The position numbers were made by a program, and so were the translations under genes. Source: Caulobacter segnis (GTDB lineage Bacteria > Pseudomonadota > Alphaproteobacteria > Caulobacterales > Caulobacteraceae). From it: a stretch of 64,000 bases of DNA. The notes beneath the pieces are model-generated. The model did no database searches and was not told where the DNA came from. It saw only the letters and a program-made list of their open reading frames with translations. Every line of letters starts with the position of its first letter. The stretch's first letter is position 1. Where the stretch lies: positions 682,001-746,000 of the forward strand of contig NZ_CP096040.1 of assembly GCF_023935105.1 (NCBI RefSeq), read 5' to 3'. Of the stretch, positions 15,002 through 23,977 are shown one piece after another.

Positions 15002-17479
15002 CTAGAACTCCGCCGACACCGTCACGAAGCCCATGCGCGGGGCCTGCGGGAAGGCCGTGTAGCCGCCCGAGTTGCTGGTCACGCCGGCCGTCGAGACGCC
15101 CTTCTTGTCGAACAGGTTGGTGACGTTGGCGGTGACGCGCAGGCCCTTCACCATGCCCTTGTCGGCCATGTCGAAGGTGTAGCCGGCCTGCAGGTCGACC
15201 AGCATCATCGACTTGACCGAGAGGTCGTTCAGGTAGGTCACGAAGCGCTTGCCGACATAGTCGCCGCTGATCTGGGCGTCGAAGGCGCCGTAGTTCCCGC
15301 GGGCGATGGTCTTGTTCATCCACTTGGGCATCAGCGGCACGTACTTGCCGCCGGTGGCGACCGTGACCGGGGTGGAGACGCCGCCGACGATCGTCGTGCC
15401 CGACTGGTAGTCCTGGTCGTACTTGGACTCGTTGTACGAGACGGCGTTGTAGAGCTGGAAGTGGTCGCCGAACTTCAGGGTGCCGGCCACGTCGACGCCC
15501 TTGGTGGTCACGTCGCCGACATTGGCCAGGATGGCCGGCGCCGGGTTGATGAAGTTGTAGGGCGCGATGTTCAGCAGGCGGTTGCTGAACTTGACGTTGT
15601 AGGCGTTGACTTGGCCCTCGACGCCGGTGATCGGGCCCCAGGCCACGTCGTGGCGGCTGCGCAGACCCACTTCATAGGTCCACGAGGTTTCCGGCTTCAC
15701 CGTCGTCTTGAACAGGTCGAAGGCCGCCTGGGTGCCCAGGCTCCAGGCCGAGAAGCCGTAGAAGCCGCTGCCCGCGCCATACGGGATGAACTGGCGCATG
15801 TTCTGCTGGACGTTGACGAACACCTGCTCGGTGTCGGTGGCGTCCCACAGCAGGCCGGCCTGCGGCAGGAACCACTTGTTCGACTTGATCGAGCCGGTCG
15901 GATAATGGACCGGCACGGCCACGGTCGGCAGGTTCTGCTGGTTGATCGGGAACTTGCCGGTGGCGTCCTGCAGGCTGGACTTGAAGCCGGCCTGCAGCAG
16001 CAGCTTGGGCGTGATCCGCCACTGGTCCTGCAGGTGCAGCTGCACGTCGTTGACGTAGAACTCGGCGAAGTACTGGGTCAGGGCCTTCTTGCCGCGCGGC
16101 ACGTCGTACGGCGACAGGTCGTTGTTCTCCTTGGTCATCGGATACCAGACGCGGTGCTGGGCCGGTTCGTTGTGCTCGAACCAGACGCCGCCCTTGATCT
16201 GGTGATCGCCCAGCGTCCACTCGGCCGTCGACAAGAGGCCCGTGCGGTTGATGCGGTACTCGGTGGTGCGCACGGCGTTGCCGCTGCCGCCCATCAGGTT
16301 GACGATGTTCTGCAGGGTGGCGGCGCTGGTCGCCGTGCCGACCACCAGGCTGGGATAGTAGGTGGCGAACAGCGCCGGCAGGCCGGCGGTGTTGATCGGA
16401 CCCGCCACGATGCCGCGGCCGAAGTTGTAGTGGTGATACAGCTGGTTGGTCCAGGTGAACCCCTCGACCGGCTTCCAGGCGTATTTCAGGTAGCCGATGA
16501 TGTCCTCGCGCTGGGCGGCGCTGAAGCAGTTCGAGAAGTTGTTGCCCTGGGCCGGCGGCGGGGTGCCGGGGCCGCCGGTCAGGCGGCTGGAGCAGGCGGC
16601 CAGGTCCGGATAGATGAACGGGCGGGTATAGGGCGTGTAGCCGGCCGCGGCGGCGGTCTGCTGGTTGCCCATGGCCGTGGCGTCCTCGTTCGGCTCCACC
16701 TTCATCTGCCAGTCGGCGTAGAAGGTCAGCTCGCCGTGCTCGTCTTCCTTGACCAGCTTGAGGTTCACCTGGTGGCCGCGCTGGTGGCCGTCGAAGTCCC
16801 AGGCCTTGGCGTCCTGGCGCAGGTACGAGACGTAACCCTTGAAGCCATTACCCATCTCGCCGCTGTCGAGGCGCACGAAGGTGCGGCTGGTTTCGTTGCT
16901 GCCCAGGGTCTGGCGGACGTTGAAGCCGCGCTCGGCCGACGGATCGCGGCTGAAGGTCTCGATCGCGCCGCCCAGGTTGCTGGTCGAGGCCACGCCCAGC
17001 GAGCCGGCGCCGGACGACAGGGTCACGCGGCTGACGTTCTCGCTGGTCACCGCGCGCGACACCGACAGGCCGTTGTAGTTGCCGTACTGCTGGTCGCCCA
17101 GCGGCACGCCGTCCAGGGTGAAGCCCAACTGCTGGGTCGAGAAGCCGTGGACGAACAGCGACAGGTTCTGCTCGTTGTTGCCCCACGGATCGGCGGTCCG
17201 ATAGACGACGCCGGGCAGGAACTGGATGGCCTTCAGCGGGCTGGCGCCGGGCAGGACGCGCTGGATTTGCTGGGCCTCCATGGCCACCGCCGAGCGGGTC
17301 TCGCGCTGGCTGGTGATGATTACCTGCTCGACACTGGTCGAGTCGGTGTCGGCGGCCGCAGCGGCGGCGCCCGGCGCGGCGGCGACTTCGGCGGCGTGCG
17401 CGCCCGTGGCCAGAAGCGCCGCGGCGGCCGCGCCGCACCACAGCCGCGCCTGGCGGCTGAACGTCGTGTTGGACTGCAT
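15002..17479 (-). CDS. TonB-dependent outer-membrane receptor
   Basis: Outer-membrane beta-barrel receptor for energised uptake. There is a signal peptide (about residues 1-29 from ATG 17479, ending near GAHAAE) and a TonB-box-like segment EQVIITSQRETRS. The plug domain includes LDGVPLGDQQYGNYNGLSVSRA and NLGGAIETFSRDPS. The barrel runs to the C-terminal Phe in FVTVSAEF. Length 825 residues. The LFVHGFSTQQLGFTLDGV stretch and the NLFDKKG end pattern are typical. The substrate cannot be read; no transport partner is adjacent. It lies downstream of the octapeptide-repeat gene on the same strand, 118 bases away, but there is no evidence that they act together. Confidence 0.92.
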   Translation of the reverse strand: MQSNTTFSRQARLWCGAAAAALLATGAHAAEVAAAPGAAAAAADTDSTSVEQVIITSQRETRSAVAMEAQQIQRVLPGASPLKAIQFLPGVVYRTADPWGNNEQNLSLFVHGFSTQQLGFTLDGVPLGDQQYGNYNGLSVSRAVTSENVSRVTLSSGAGSLGVASTSNLGGAIETFSRDPSAERGFNVRQTLGSNETSRTFVRLDSGEMGNGFKGYVSYLRQDAKAWDFDGHQRGHQVNLKLVKEDEHGELTFYADWQMKVEPNEDATAMGNQQTAAAAGYTPYTRPFIYPDLAACSSRLTGGPGTPPPAQGNNFSNCFSAAQREDIIGYLKYAWKPVEGFTWTNQLYHHYNFGRGIVAGPINTAGLPALFATYYPSLVVGTATSAATLQNIVNLMGGSGNAVRTTEYRINRTGLLSTAEWTLGDHQIKGGVWFEHNEPAQHRVWYPMTKENNDLSPYDVPRGKKALTQYFAEFYVNDVQLHLQDQWRITPKLLLQAGFKSSLQDATGKFPINQQNLPTVAVPVHYPTGSIKSNKWFLPQAGLLWDATDTEQVFVNVQQNMRQFIPYGAGSGFYGFSAWSLGTQAAFDLFKTTVKPETSWTYEVGLRSRHDVAWGPITGVEGQVNAYNVKFSNRLLNIAPYNFINPAPAILANVGDVTTKGVDVAGTLKFGDHFQLYNAVSYNESKYDQDYQSGTTIVGGVSTPVTVATGGKYVPLMPKWMNKTIARGNYGAFDAQISGDYVGKRFVTYLNDLSVKSMMLVDLQAGYTFDMADKGMVKGLRVTANVTNLFDKKGVSTAGVTSNSGGYTAFPQAPRMGFVTVSAEF

Positions 17480-17597
17480 GATTCCCGTATCCCCCATCGC
17501 GATTGCGTGGGGCGGGCATAGGGACGCCGTGGGACGGCTCGACGACAGATTGACGACGCTCCCGTGACGGTGGCGCCGACGCCACAGGGGCGGGGCG

Positions 17598-20500
17598 CTA
17601 CAGCCCGATCGCCTCCAGCTGCGCGCGGTTCATGGCGTCCAGCTGGGCGGCGGTCAGCTTGTTGACCTGGGCGCGGGACAGCTGGCTCAGTTGCGAGGGC
17701 GCGAAGGCGGCGATCTGCTCGCCGGTGAAGCCGGCGATCTGGCTGGGCATGATCTGGCCGATCTGGGTCGCGCTCAGGCTCTGGATCGCCACCCGGGGCA
17801 GCTGGCCGACCTGGGTGGTGGTCAGGGCCCCCAGCTGGGCGCCCGACAGCCGGGCCAGGCCCTCGGCCCCGAAGGCGGTCAGCTGCTCGTTGGTGAAGCC
17901 GCGCACCTGGGTCGCGGTCAGGCCGCCGAACTGCTCCTCGTTCAGGCCGGCCAGCGCCGTCAGCGACAGCGCGCCGATCTGGCCGGTGGTCAGGGCGGCG
18001 ACCTGGGTCTTGTTGAACTCGCCGATGTCGGTCGCCGACAGGCCGCGCACCTGGACCGGCGACAGGGCGGCGATCTGGCCGACCGTCATGGCCGCCACCT
18101 GGGTCACGTTCAGGGCCGAGATGTCGGCGGCCGAGAAGCCTTCCAGCTGCGCCGCGCCCAGGGCCGCGACCTGGGTGGTGGTGAAGTCGCCGATGTCGGC
18201 GGCGTTGAACCGCTCGATCTGGGTGGCGGTCAGGCCGCGCACCTGGGTCGCGGTCAGGCGGGCGAACTGGGTCGCGTCCAGAGCCGAGAGGATCTCGCCG
18301 CGCACCGCGCCCATCTGGCCGGCCGAGAGGGCCGCGACCTGGCTTTCCGACAGCGCCCCGAAGGCGGCGGCGTCCAGGCTGGCCACGATCGTCGTGGACA
18401 GGCCCGCCACCTGGGTCGTCGCCAGGCTGGGCAGGCGCGAGGCTCCCAGGGCCGCGAAGGCCGTCGGCGTCAGGGCGCCGATCTGGGCGGCGCTCAGGCT
18501 GGCCAGGTCGCTGTTGGAGAGGCCGGCGATCAGGGTGGTCGACAGGCCCGCCATCTGGGTGGCGGTCAGCTGGCCCAGGCGCCCCTGGAACGCGCTGTCG
18601 GGCAGGCCGGCCATCTGGGTCGTGGTCAGGCCCGCGAACTGCGCCGCCGACAGGCCGGCGATGGCCGTGGTCGACAGGCTTCCCAGGTTCGTCGCCGACA
18701 GCGCCCCGATCTGGGCGCCGGTCAGGGCCGCGACCTGGGTCGTCGTCAGCTCGCCGAAGTCGGTGGTCGACAGCGATCCGACCTGGGTGGTGGTCAGGCT
18801 CTGGACCTGGGTGGTCGACAGCCGCGCGACCTGGGTGGCGCTGAAGGCGGCGAAGGCGGTGGCGGACAGGGCCGACAGGAAGCCGCTGGACAGGCCGCCG
18901 ACCTGGGTCGTGGCCAGGGCCGCCAGCTGCGCGCCGGTCAGGCTGCCCGCCTGGGTGGTCGACAGGCCGGCCAGCTGGGTGGAGGCCAGGGCGCCGACCT
19001 GGGTGGCGTCCAGGGCCGGCAGCACGTCGACCGACAGCGCCCCCAGCTGCACCGAGGTCAGGGCCGCCAGCTGGCTGGCCGACAGGCCTGGCGTCTGCGA
19101 CGGGCGCAGCGCCGAGATCTGCGACGGCGCCATGGCCTTCAGCTGGGTCGCGGTCAGGGCGGCCAGCTGGGTCGGGCTCAGCGCCGACACGTCGGTGGCG
19201 GGCAGGGCGGCCAGCTGGCCGGGCGCGATGGCCCCGACTTGGGTGGCGCTGAGTTCGGCCATGTCCTCGGGCGTCAGGCCGCGCAGCTGGGTGGCGGTCA
19301 GGGCGCCGATCTGGCTGGTCGACAGCGCCGCGACGTGGGTGGCGTCCAGGGCCGAGACGGCGGTGGACGACAGGCCGCCGATCTGGGCCGGGGTCAGCTG
19401 GGCCAGGCGACCGCTCTCCAGCCCGGCCACGGCGGTGGCCGACAAGGCCGCCACCTGGGTCGCGCGCAAGGCGGTCCATTGGCCGCTGGTCAGGCCGCCC
19501 AGGTCCGTGGCGTCCAGCGTGGCCAGCTGGGTGGTCGACAGGCCCTGGACCTGGGTCGGCGTCAGGCCGGCCCATTGGGTGGGGGTCAGCTCGCCGACCA
19601 GGGTCGACGACAGCGCGCCCACCTGGGCGGTGGTCAGGGCGGCGACCTGGGTGGCGCTGAGCACGGCGAAGGTGGCGGGCGCCAGGCTCCTGACCTGGGT
19701 GGCGGTCAGGCCGCGGATCTGGGCGGCGTCCAGCCGTTGCAGGCCTTCGGTGCTGAGCGCGGCCAGGCCGGTCACCGACAGGGCGCCGATCTGGCCGGCG
19801 GTCAGGGCGCCGATCTGGGTCGGGCTGAGGGCCGCGACCAGGTCGGAGGGGGCCTTGCCGATCTGGTCGTTGGACAGGGCGCGCAGCTGGGTGGGGCTCA
19901 GCGCCGCCACCTGGGCGTCGGTCAGGCCGGCCAGGGCGGTGGCCGACAGCTTGTTGACCTGGGCCACGTTCAGATTGCCCACCGCCGCGGCCGACAGGTG
20001 ATCGATCAGGGCGCTGACCTGGGTCCCGTCCAGCGCGCCGATCTGGGTGGTGTTGAAATCCCCCACGTCGGTGTCGGACAGCCCCAGCAGCTGGGTGGTG
20101 GTCAGGCCCTTCATCTGCACCGCCGACAGGCGCGCGGTCTGGGTGGCGTTCAGGGCCGACAGCACCTCGGGCGTCAGGCCGGTGATCTGGACGGCGGTCA
20201 GGGCCCCCAGCTCGGTGGTGCTCAGCCGCGCGATGTCGCTGGGCGTGAAGATCTTCAGCTGGGCGGCCGTGATCCCCTGGAACTGGGCCGGGGTCAGGGC
20301 CGAGACGCTTCGCAGGGTGGCCAGCTGGGTTCCCGACAGCGCGCTTACCTGGCCGGGGCTGAGGGCGCCGACCTGTTCGGGCGACATGGCCCCGACGTCG
20401 CTGACCGACAGGGCCTTCAGCTGCAGCGGCGTCAGGGCCTTGATCTGGGTGGGGGTCAGGGCGCCGAACGCCGCGTCGGACAGCTCGGCCAGCCGCTCGG

Positions 20501-21620
20501 GCGGCAGGTCACGGATTTGGGCGGCGGTGAAGGCCTTCAGCTGGGCGCGGGTGAACTCGTTGAAGTCCTCGCCGTCCAGGGCCTTCAGCTGGTCGGTGCG
20601 CAGGCGGGCGATCTGGCTGGCGCTGAGCACGCCCACCTGCTCGGCGTCCAGCGCCGCGAAGCCGGTCGCCGACAGGCCGCCCACGGCCTGCGGGTCCAGG
20701 GCGGCCAGCTGGGTCGGGGTCAGGCTGGTGATCGTCGTCACCGACAGGGCGGCGGTATGGGCGCCGGACAGGCTCGCCAGCTGGGTCGGGGTCAGGGCGT
20801 CCAGCACGGTCGCGCCGGCCTTGCCCAGTTCGACGGGCGAGAGCGCCTTGACCTGGGTCGCGGTCAGCACCGCCAGGCGGCCGGGAACCATGGCCTTCAA
20901 CTGGTCGGCGTTCAGGGCCGACAGCTGCAGGGCGGTGGCGCGGCTCCACTGGCCGGGATTGGTCAGGGCGACGGCGCTGGGGGACAGGCCGCGCAGGGCG
21001 GCGACCGACAGGTTGGAGAACTGGGTGGCGTCCAGGGCGCCGATCTGCTCGGCCGACAGCAGGGTGACCTGGCTGGAGGCCAGCGCCGACACCTGGCTGT
21101 TGCTCAGGGACCCGAACTGGTCGCGGCTGAACTCGCCGATGTCGGTGGCCGACAGGCCGCGCAGCTGCGCGGCGCTCAGCGCGCGGACCTGGGCCAGGGA
21201 TAGGCTGCGCACCTGGTCCTGCGACAGGGCCGACACGGCCGTGGCGGTCATGGCCGCCATCTGGGTGGTGGCCAGCCCGTCCAGCGCCTGGGTGCTGAGG
21301 CCCGCGACCGTCGTGCGCGACAGCGACTGCATCTGGGCCTGGTTCAGGACCACCAGCTGGTTGGCGCTGAAGGCGACGGTGGCCGACAGGCGCGGCAGCT
21401 GGGCCGTGGTCAGGGCCGTGACCTGGCTGGGCGAGAAGGCGGCGAACTGCTCGGCGGTCATGCCGCTGATCGCGGTGACCGAGATGGCCGCCACCTGGGC
21501 CTTGGTCAGCTTGGCGAACTCGGATGGCGGCGCATCGGCCAGGGCGGCGCTGGTCAGGGACGCGATCTTGGCCGGAGTCAGGCTCGACAGGACCGACGCG
21601 TCGGAATTGATGGCCACCAT
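17598..21620 (-). CDS. Giant octapeptide-repeat protein of unknown function
   Basis: Protein of 1,340 residues built almost wholly from about 160 tandem octapeptides with consensus [S/T]-x-x-Q-[V/I/L]-x-x-L (for example TATQVAAL, SPTQLAAL). Phase is kept nearly throughout, with rare longer units such as PDSAFQGRLGQL. Ser/Thr three positions before Gln resembles a helix N-capping box, so each unit may be one short helix turn in a long solenoid; this is inference. Every three to four units one lacks the Gln, often reading x-x-D-[I/V/F]-G-[E/D/A]. It seems to lack Cys and has very few aromatic residues, no membrane helix and no classical signal peptide. It lies 120 bases downstream of a LysR gene. 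I recognise no family with known function; surface, adhesive or structural roles are possible. Confidence 0.85.
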   Translation of the reverse strand: MVAINSDASVLSSLTPAKIASLTSAALADAPPSEFAKLTKAQVAAISVTAISGMTAEQFAAFSPSQVTALTTAQLPRLSATVAFSANQLVVLNQAQMQSLSRTTVAGLSTQALDGLATTQMAAMTATAVSALSQDQVRSLSLAQVRALSAAQLRGLSATDIGEFSRDQFGSLSNSQVSALASSQVTLLSAEQIGALDATQFSNLSVAALRGLSPSAVALTNPGQWSRATALQLSALNADQLKAMVPGRLAVLTATQVKALSPVELGKAGATVLDALTPTQLASLSGAHTAALSVTTITSLTPTQLAALDPQAVGGLSATGFAALDAEQVGVLSASQIARLRTDQLKALDGEDFNEFTRAQLKAFTAAQIRDLPPERLAELSDAAFGALTPTQIKALTPLQLKALSVSDVGAMSPEQVGALSPGQVSALSGTQLATLRSVSALTPAQFQGITAAQLKIFTPSDIARLSTTELGALTAVQITGLTPEVLSALNATQTARLSAVQMKGLTTTQLLGLSDTDVGDFNTTQIGALDGTQVSALIDHLSAAAVGNLNVAQVNKLSATALAGLTDAQVAALSPTQLRALSNDQIGKAPSDLVAALSPTQIGALTAGQIGALSVTGLAALSTEGLQRLDAAQIRGLTATQVRSLAPATFAVLSATQVAALTTAQVGALSSTLVGELTPTQWAGLTPTQVQGLSTTQLATLDATDLGGLTSGQWTALRATQVAALSATAVAGLESGRLAQLTPAQIGGLSSTAVSALDATHVAALSTSQIGALTATQLRGLTPEDMAELSATQVGAIAPGQLAALPATDVSALSPTQLAALTATQLKAMAPSQISALRPSQTPGLSASQLAALTSVQLGALSVDVLPALDATQVGALASTQLAGLSTTQAGSLTGAQLAALATTQVGGLSSGFLSALSATAFAAFSATQVARLSTTQVQSLTTTQVGSLSTTDFGELTTTQVAALTGAQIGALSATNLGSLSTTAIAGLSAAQFAGLTTTQMAGLPDSAFQGRLGQLTATQMAGLSTTLIAGLSNSDLASLSAAQIGALTPTAFAALGASRLPSLATTQVAGLSTTIVASLDAAAFGALSESQVAALSAGQMGAVRGEILSALDATQFARLTATQVRGLTATQIERFNAADIGDFTTTQVAALGAAQLEGFSAADISALNVTQVAAMTVGQIAALSPVQVRGLSATDIGEFNKTQVAALTTGQIGALSLTALAGLNEEQFGGLTATQVRGFTNEQLTAFGAEGLARLSGAQLGALTTTQVGQLPRVAIQSLSATQIGQIMPSQIAGFTGEQIAAFAPSQLSQLSRAQVNKLTAAQLDAMNRAQLEAIGL
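17620..21590 (-). repeat. 24-bp tandem coding repeat
   Basis: The DNA repeats with a 24-base period, matching the octapeptides. A typical unit on the plus strand begins GGTCAGGGCGGCGACCTGGG. Copies differ at many positions, so the array is old or under selection at protein level. The periodicity also opens long false frames on the other strand. Confidence 0.85.
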
Positions 21621-21740
21621 GGCGGGACTTCCACCGTACTCGGGCCGCGCGATCCCCTTCGAGGAGGCTGAGCCAAAAAACCGCCAACATTCCCGGACGG
21701 CGAATCGTTAACCTCCACTTTAGGTGGAAGGGCGTTTCGT
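21621..21740. other. Gap between the LysR gene and the octapeptide-repeat gene
   Basis: Contains a small dyad, CCACTTTAGGTGG (about 21716-21728), just after the LysR stop on the minus strand. It may be a terminator remnant or an operator before the repeat gene. No T-run and no clear promoter elements are seen. Confidence 0.3.
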
Positions 21741-22679
21741 TCAAACTGTATTTCCGAGCTTGGCATAGGCGGTCAGGCCGGCGACCAGGGCGTCGAAGAC
21801 CAGGCGCACGCGGCGCACGTCCTTCAGATCCTCGTGGGTGACCACGAAGGTCTCCAGGTCGAAGTTGAAGACCTCGGGCAGCACCCGCTCCAGCATCGGG
21901 TCGCGGATGGCCAGGCCGCTCTGGCAGACCCCCAGGCCCAGGCCCGCCCGGATGGCCGCCAGCTGGGCCACGTCGCTATCGGTGCGGAAGGTGAACGCGT
22001 CGAGGCGCAGGTCCAGGCCCATGGCCTTGAGCGCCCGCACCAGGGTCGTCTCGCTCTCGTAGCCGATCAGCGGCAGTCGCTGGGCCTCGTCCAGGGTCGT
22101 GGGCCGGCCCCAGGCGTCCAGCAGGCGCCGATGAGCGTGCAGGCCCAGCGGGATATTGCCGATCCGCTTGGCCACCAGCGCCTCCTGGGTGGGGCGGACC
22201 ATGCGCACGGCGATGTCGGCCTCGCGGCGCAGCAGGTCCTCGCTGCGGTTGGTCAGGGCCAGCTCGAAGACCAGGCCCGGATGGGCCTCGCGCAGGGTTG
22301 CCAGGATCGGCGGCAGCACCTCCAGGCCGACCACCTCGCTGGCGGTGATGCGCACCGCGCCCGAGGCGGCGTCGGCCTCGGCCGAGGCGGCGCGGGCCAG
22401 CGAGGCCGCCGCCAGAGCCATGGCCCGGGCGTGCTGGGCCAGCTCCTGGCCCAGCGGCGTCGGCGTCAGGCCCGAGGGCGAGCGGGTGAACAGCGCCACG
22501 CCCAGCTGAGCCTCCAGGTCCTCGATCCGCCGGCGCACCGTGGGCTGGGCCGCGCCCAACTGGCGGGCGGCGGCCGACAGGCTGCCGGTCTCGATCACGG
22601 CCAGGAAGGCGCGCTGGCGCTCCCAATCTACAGGGGTGGCCACGGCGCTGGCGACGGCGGAGGGAAGATCAGGGCTCAT
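21741..22679 (-). CDS. LysR family transcriptional regulator
   Basis: Classical LysR protein of 312 residues. The N-terminal winged HTH (about residues 15-75) shows FLAVIETGSLSAAARQLGAAQPTVRRRIEDLEAQLGVALFTRSPSG. The C-terminal effector domain follows (VVGLEVLPPILATLREAHPGLVFEL). The start is ATG 22679, directly before the HTH; the frame is open further upstream into the divergent promoter. It is divergent from an SDR oxidoreductase gene with about 90 bases between, the standard arrangement for a LysR regulator and its target. The GATCGATCG dyad near 22696-22704 is a possible binding site. The ligand is unknown. Confidence 0.92.
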   Translation of the reverse strand: MSPDLPSAVASAVATPVDWERQRAFLAVIETGSLSAAARQLGAAQPTVRRRIEDLEAQLGVALFTRSPSGLTPTPLGQELAQHARAMALAAASLARAASAEADAASGAVRITASEVVGLEVLPPILATLREAHPGLVFELALTNRSEDLLRREADIAVRMVRPTQEALVAKRIGNIPLGLHAHRRLLDAWGRPTTLDEAQRLPLIGYESETTLVRALKAMGLDLRLDAFTFRTDSDVAQLAAIRAGLGLGVCQSGLAIRDPMLERVLPEVFNFDLETFVVTHEDLKDVRRVRLVFDALVAGLTAYAKLGNTV

Positions 22680-22771
22680 ATATTTTTGATAGTCCGATCG
22701 ATCGTTCTCGACAATTTCTGTCAGGGGCGTCGCGGCGCATCTTCGGGTCATCGCAACGACAGGAGCCGGCC

Positions 22772-23764
22772 ATGACCGCCCAGAACGCTCGCATCGCTCT
22801 CGTCCTCGGCGCCAATGGCGGCGTGGGCGGTGAAACCGCCGCCGCCCTGGCCCGCCGGGGCTGGACCGTCCGCGCCCTGGTGCGCGATCCCGGCCAGGGG
22901 CGCCTCGCCGGCGTCGACTACCGGAAGGGCGACGTCCTGGATCGCGACGCCGTGGTCGCCGCCGCCCAAGGCGCCGCGATCATCGTCCACGCCGTCAACC
23001 CGCCCGGCTATCGCGGTTGGAAGACGCTGGTCCTGCCGATGATCGACAACACCATCGCCGCCGCCCGGGCCAGCGGCGCGCGGATCCTGCTGCCGGGCAC
23101 GATCTATAACTACGACCCCGCCGCCCATGCCGTGATCGACGAGACCACGCCCCAGCGCGCCCTGACGCGCAAGGGCCGGATCCGCATCGCCATGGAGGCC
23201 CGGCTGGAAGCGGCGGCGGAAGATGGCGTGCGCTCACTGATCCTGCGGGCCGGCGACTATTTCGGCCCGCGCTCGACGGCCAACAGCTGGTTCGCCTCGG
23301 GCCTGGTCAAGCCGGGCCAGGCGGTGAAGACCATCCTCTATCCGGGCGACAAGAACGTCGGCCACGCCTGGGCCTATCTGCCCGATGTCGGCGAGACCTT
23401 CGCCCGGTTGGCCGACCGCGAGGCCGAGCTGCCGGCCTTCGCCCGCTTCCACTTCGAGGGGGTCTGGGACGCCGACGGGACCGCCATGGTCCGCGCCATC
23501 GCCCGCGCCGCCGGCCTCGCCCGTCCCGACGTCCGCCGCCTGCCCTGGGGCCTGTTGCCGGTCGCGGGCCTGTTCAACGAGACCATGCGCGAACTGTCCG
23601 AGATGCGACCGTTCTGGCGCCATCCCGTGCGGCTGGACAACCATCGCCTGGTCGCCTTCCTCGGCGAGGAGCCGCGCACGCCCTTGGACGTCGCGGTCCG
23701 GGCGACCATGCAGGGCCTGGACGTGCCGGTGGCCGAAACCGCGCGGCTGAAGCGGGCGGCTTAG
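22772..23764 (+). CDS. NAD(P)-dependent extended/atypical SDR oxidoreductase
   Basis: Rossmann-fold protein of 330 residues with the glycine motif VLGANGGVGGETAAALARRG at the N-terminus and ALVRDPGQ marking an NADP-type second strand. The central GTIYNYDP segment stands where YxxxK would be in epimerases but lacks the usual lysine spacing, so it resembles NmrA/atypical SDR or NAD-epimerase-like proteins. AGDYFGPRS and the HAWAYLPDVGE segment match NAD(P)H-binding epimerase-like proteins often found next to LysR genes. A good ribosome site (AGGAGCC) precedes the ATG. It is probably under control of the divergent LysR gene. The substrate is unknown. Confidence 0.85.
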   Translation: MTAQNARIALVLGANGGVGGETAAALARRGWTVRALVRDPGQGRLAGVDYRKGDVLDRDAVVAAAQGAAIIVHAVNPPGYRGWKTLVLPMIDNTIAAARASGARILLPGTIYNYDPAAHAVIDETTPQRALTRKGRIRIAMEARLEAAAEDGVRSLILRAGDYFGPRSTANSWFASGLVKPGQAVKTILYPGDKNVGHAWAYLPDVGETFARLADREAELPAFARFHFEGVWDADGTAMVRAIARAAGLARPDVRRLPWGLLPVAGLFNETMRELSEMRPFWRHPVRLDNHRLVAFLGEEPRTPLDVAVRATMQGLDVPVAETARLKRAA

Positions 23765-23800
23765 GGGCAATCGACATCTAGCTTTGAGCTAGCCAAGACC

Positions 23801-23926
23801 CGGTCTCCCCGGCGAAAGCCGGGGCCCAGATCGAACCCAAGGGCGTCACCGGAATGGCGAGGCTAACAGGTGCGTCACCCCAACCTCTCTGGATGAATCT
23901 GGGCCCCGGCTTTCGCCGGGAGACCG
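23801..23926 (+). repeat. REPIN-like element, copy 1
   Basis: Arms at 23801-23831 and 23897-23926 are near-perfect inverted repeats, each containing its own hairpin CCCCGGCGAAAGCCGGGG. The roughly 65-base centre (from CGAACCCA to CTCTGGATGA) is also conserved in a second, inverted copy at 39091-39217. The shared centre means this is a defined element, not a chance palindrome. Confidence 0.8.
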
Positions 23927-23977
23927 GTTATGGGGGATATGAGCCTGGCGCGGATGCGGGACTTCGATCCATGCCCT

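Noticed and set aside
17691..21203. Very long open frame (1,170 codons) on the plus strand opposite the octapeptide gene
   Set aside because: It is Gly/Arg/Gln-rich and arises because a 24-base period with high GC avoids stops in several frames. The minus-strand reading has the regular hydrophobic pattern of a real protein.
17620..21590. 24-base repeats considered as a CRISPR array
   Set aside because: No spacer-repeat alternation; every unit codes for one octapeptide in frame.
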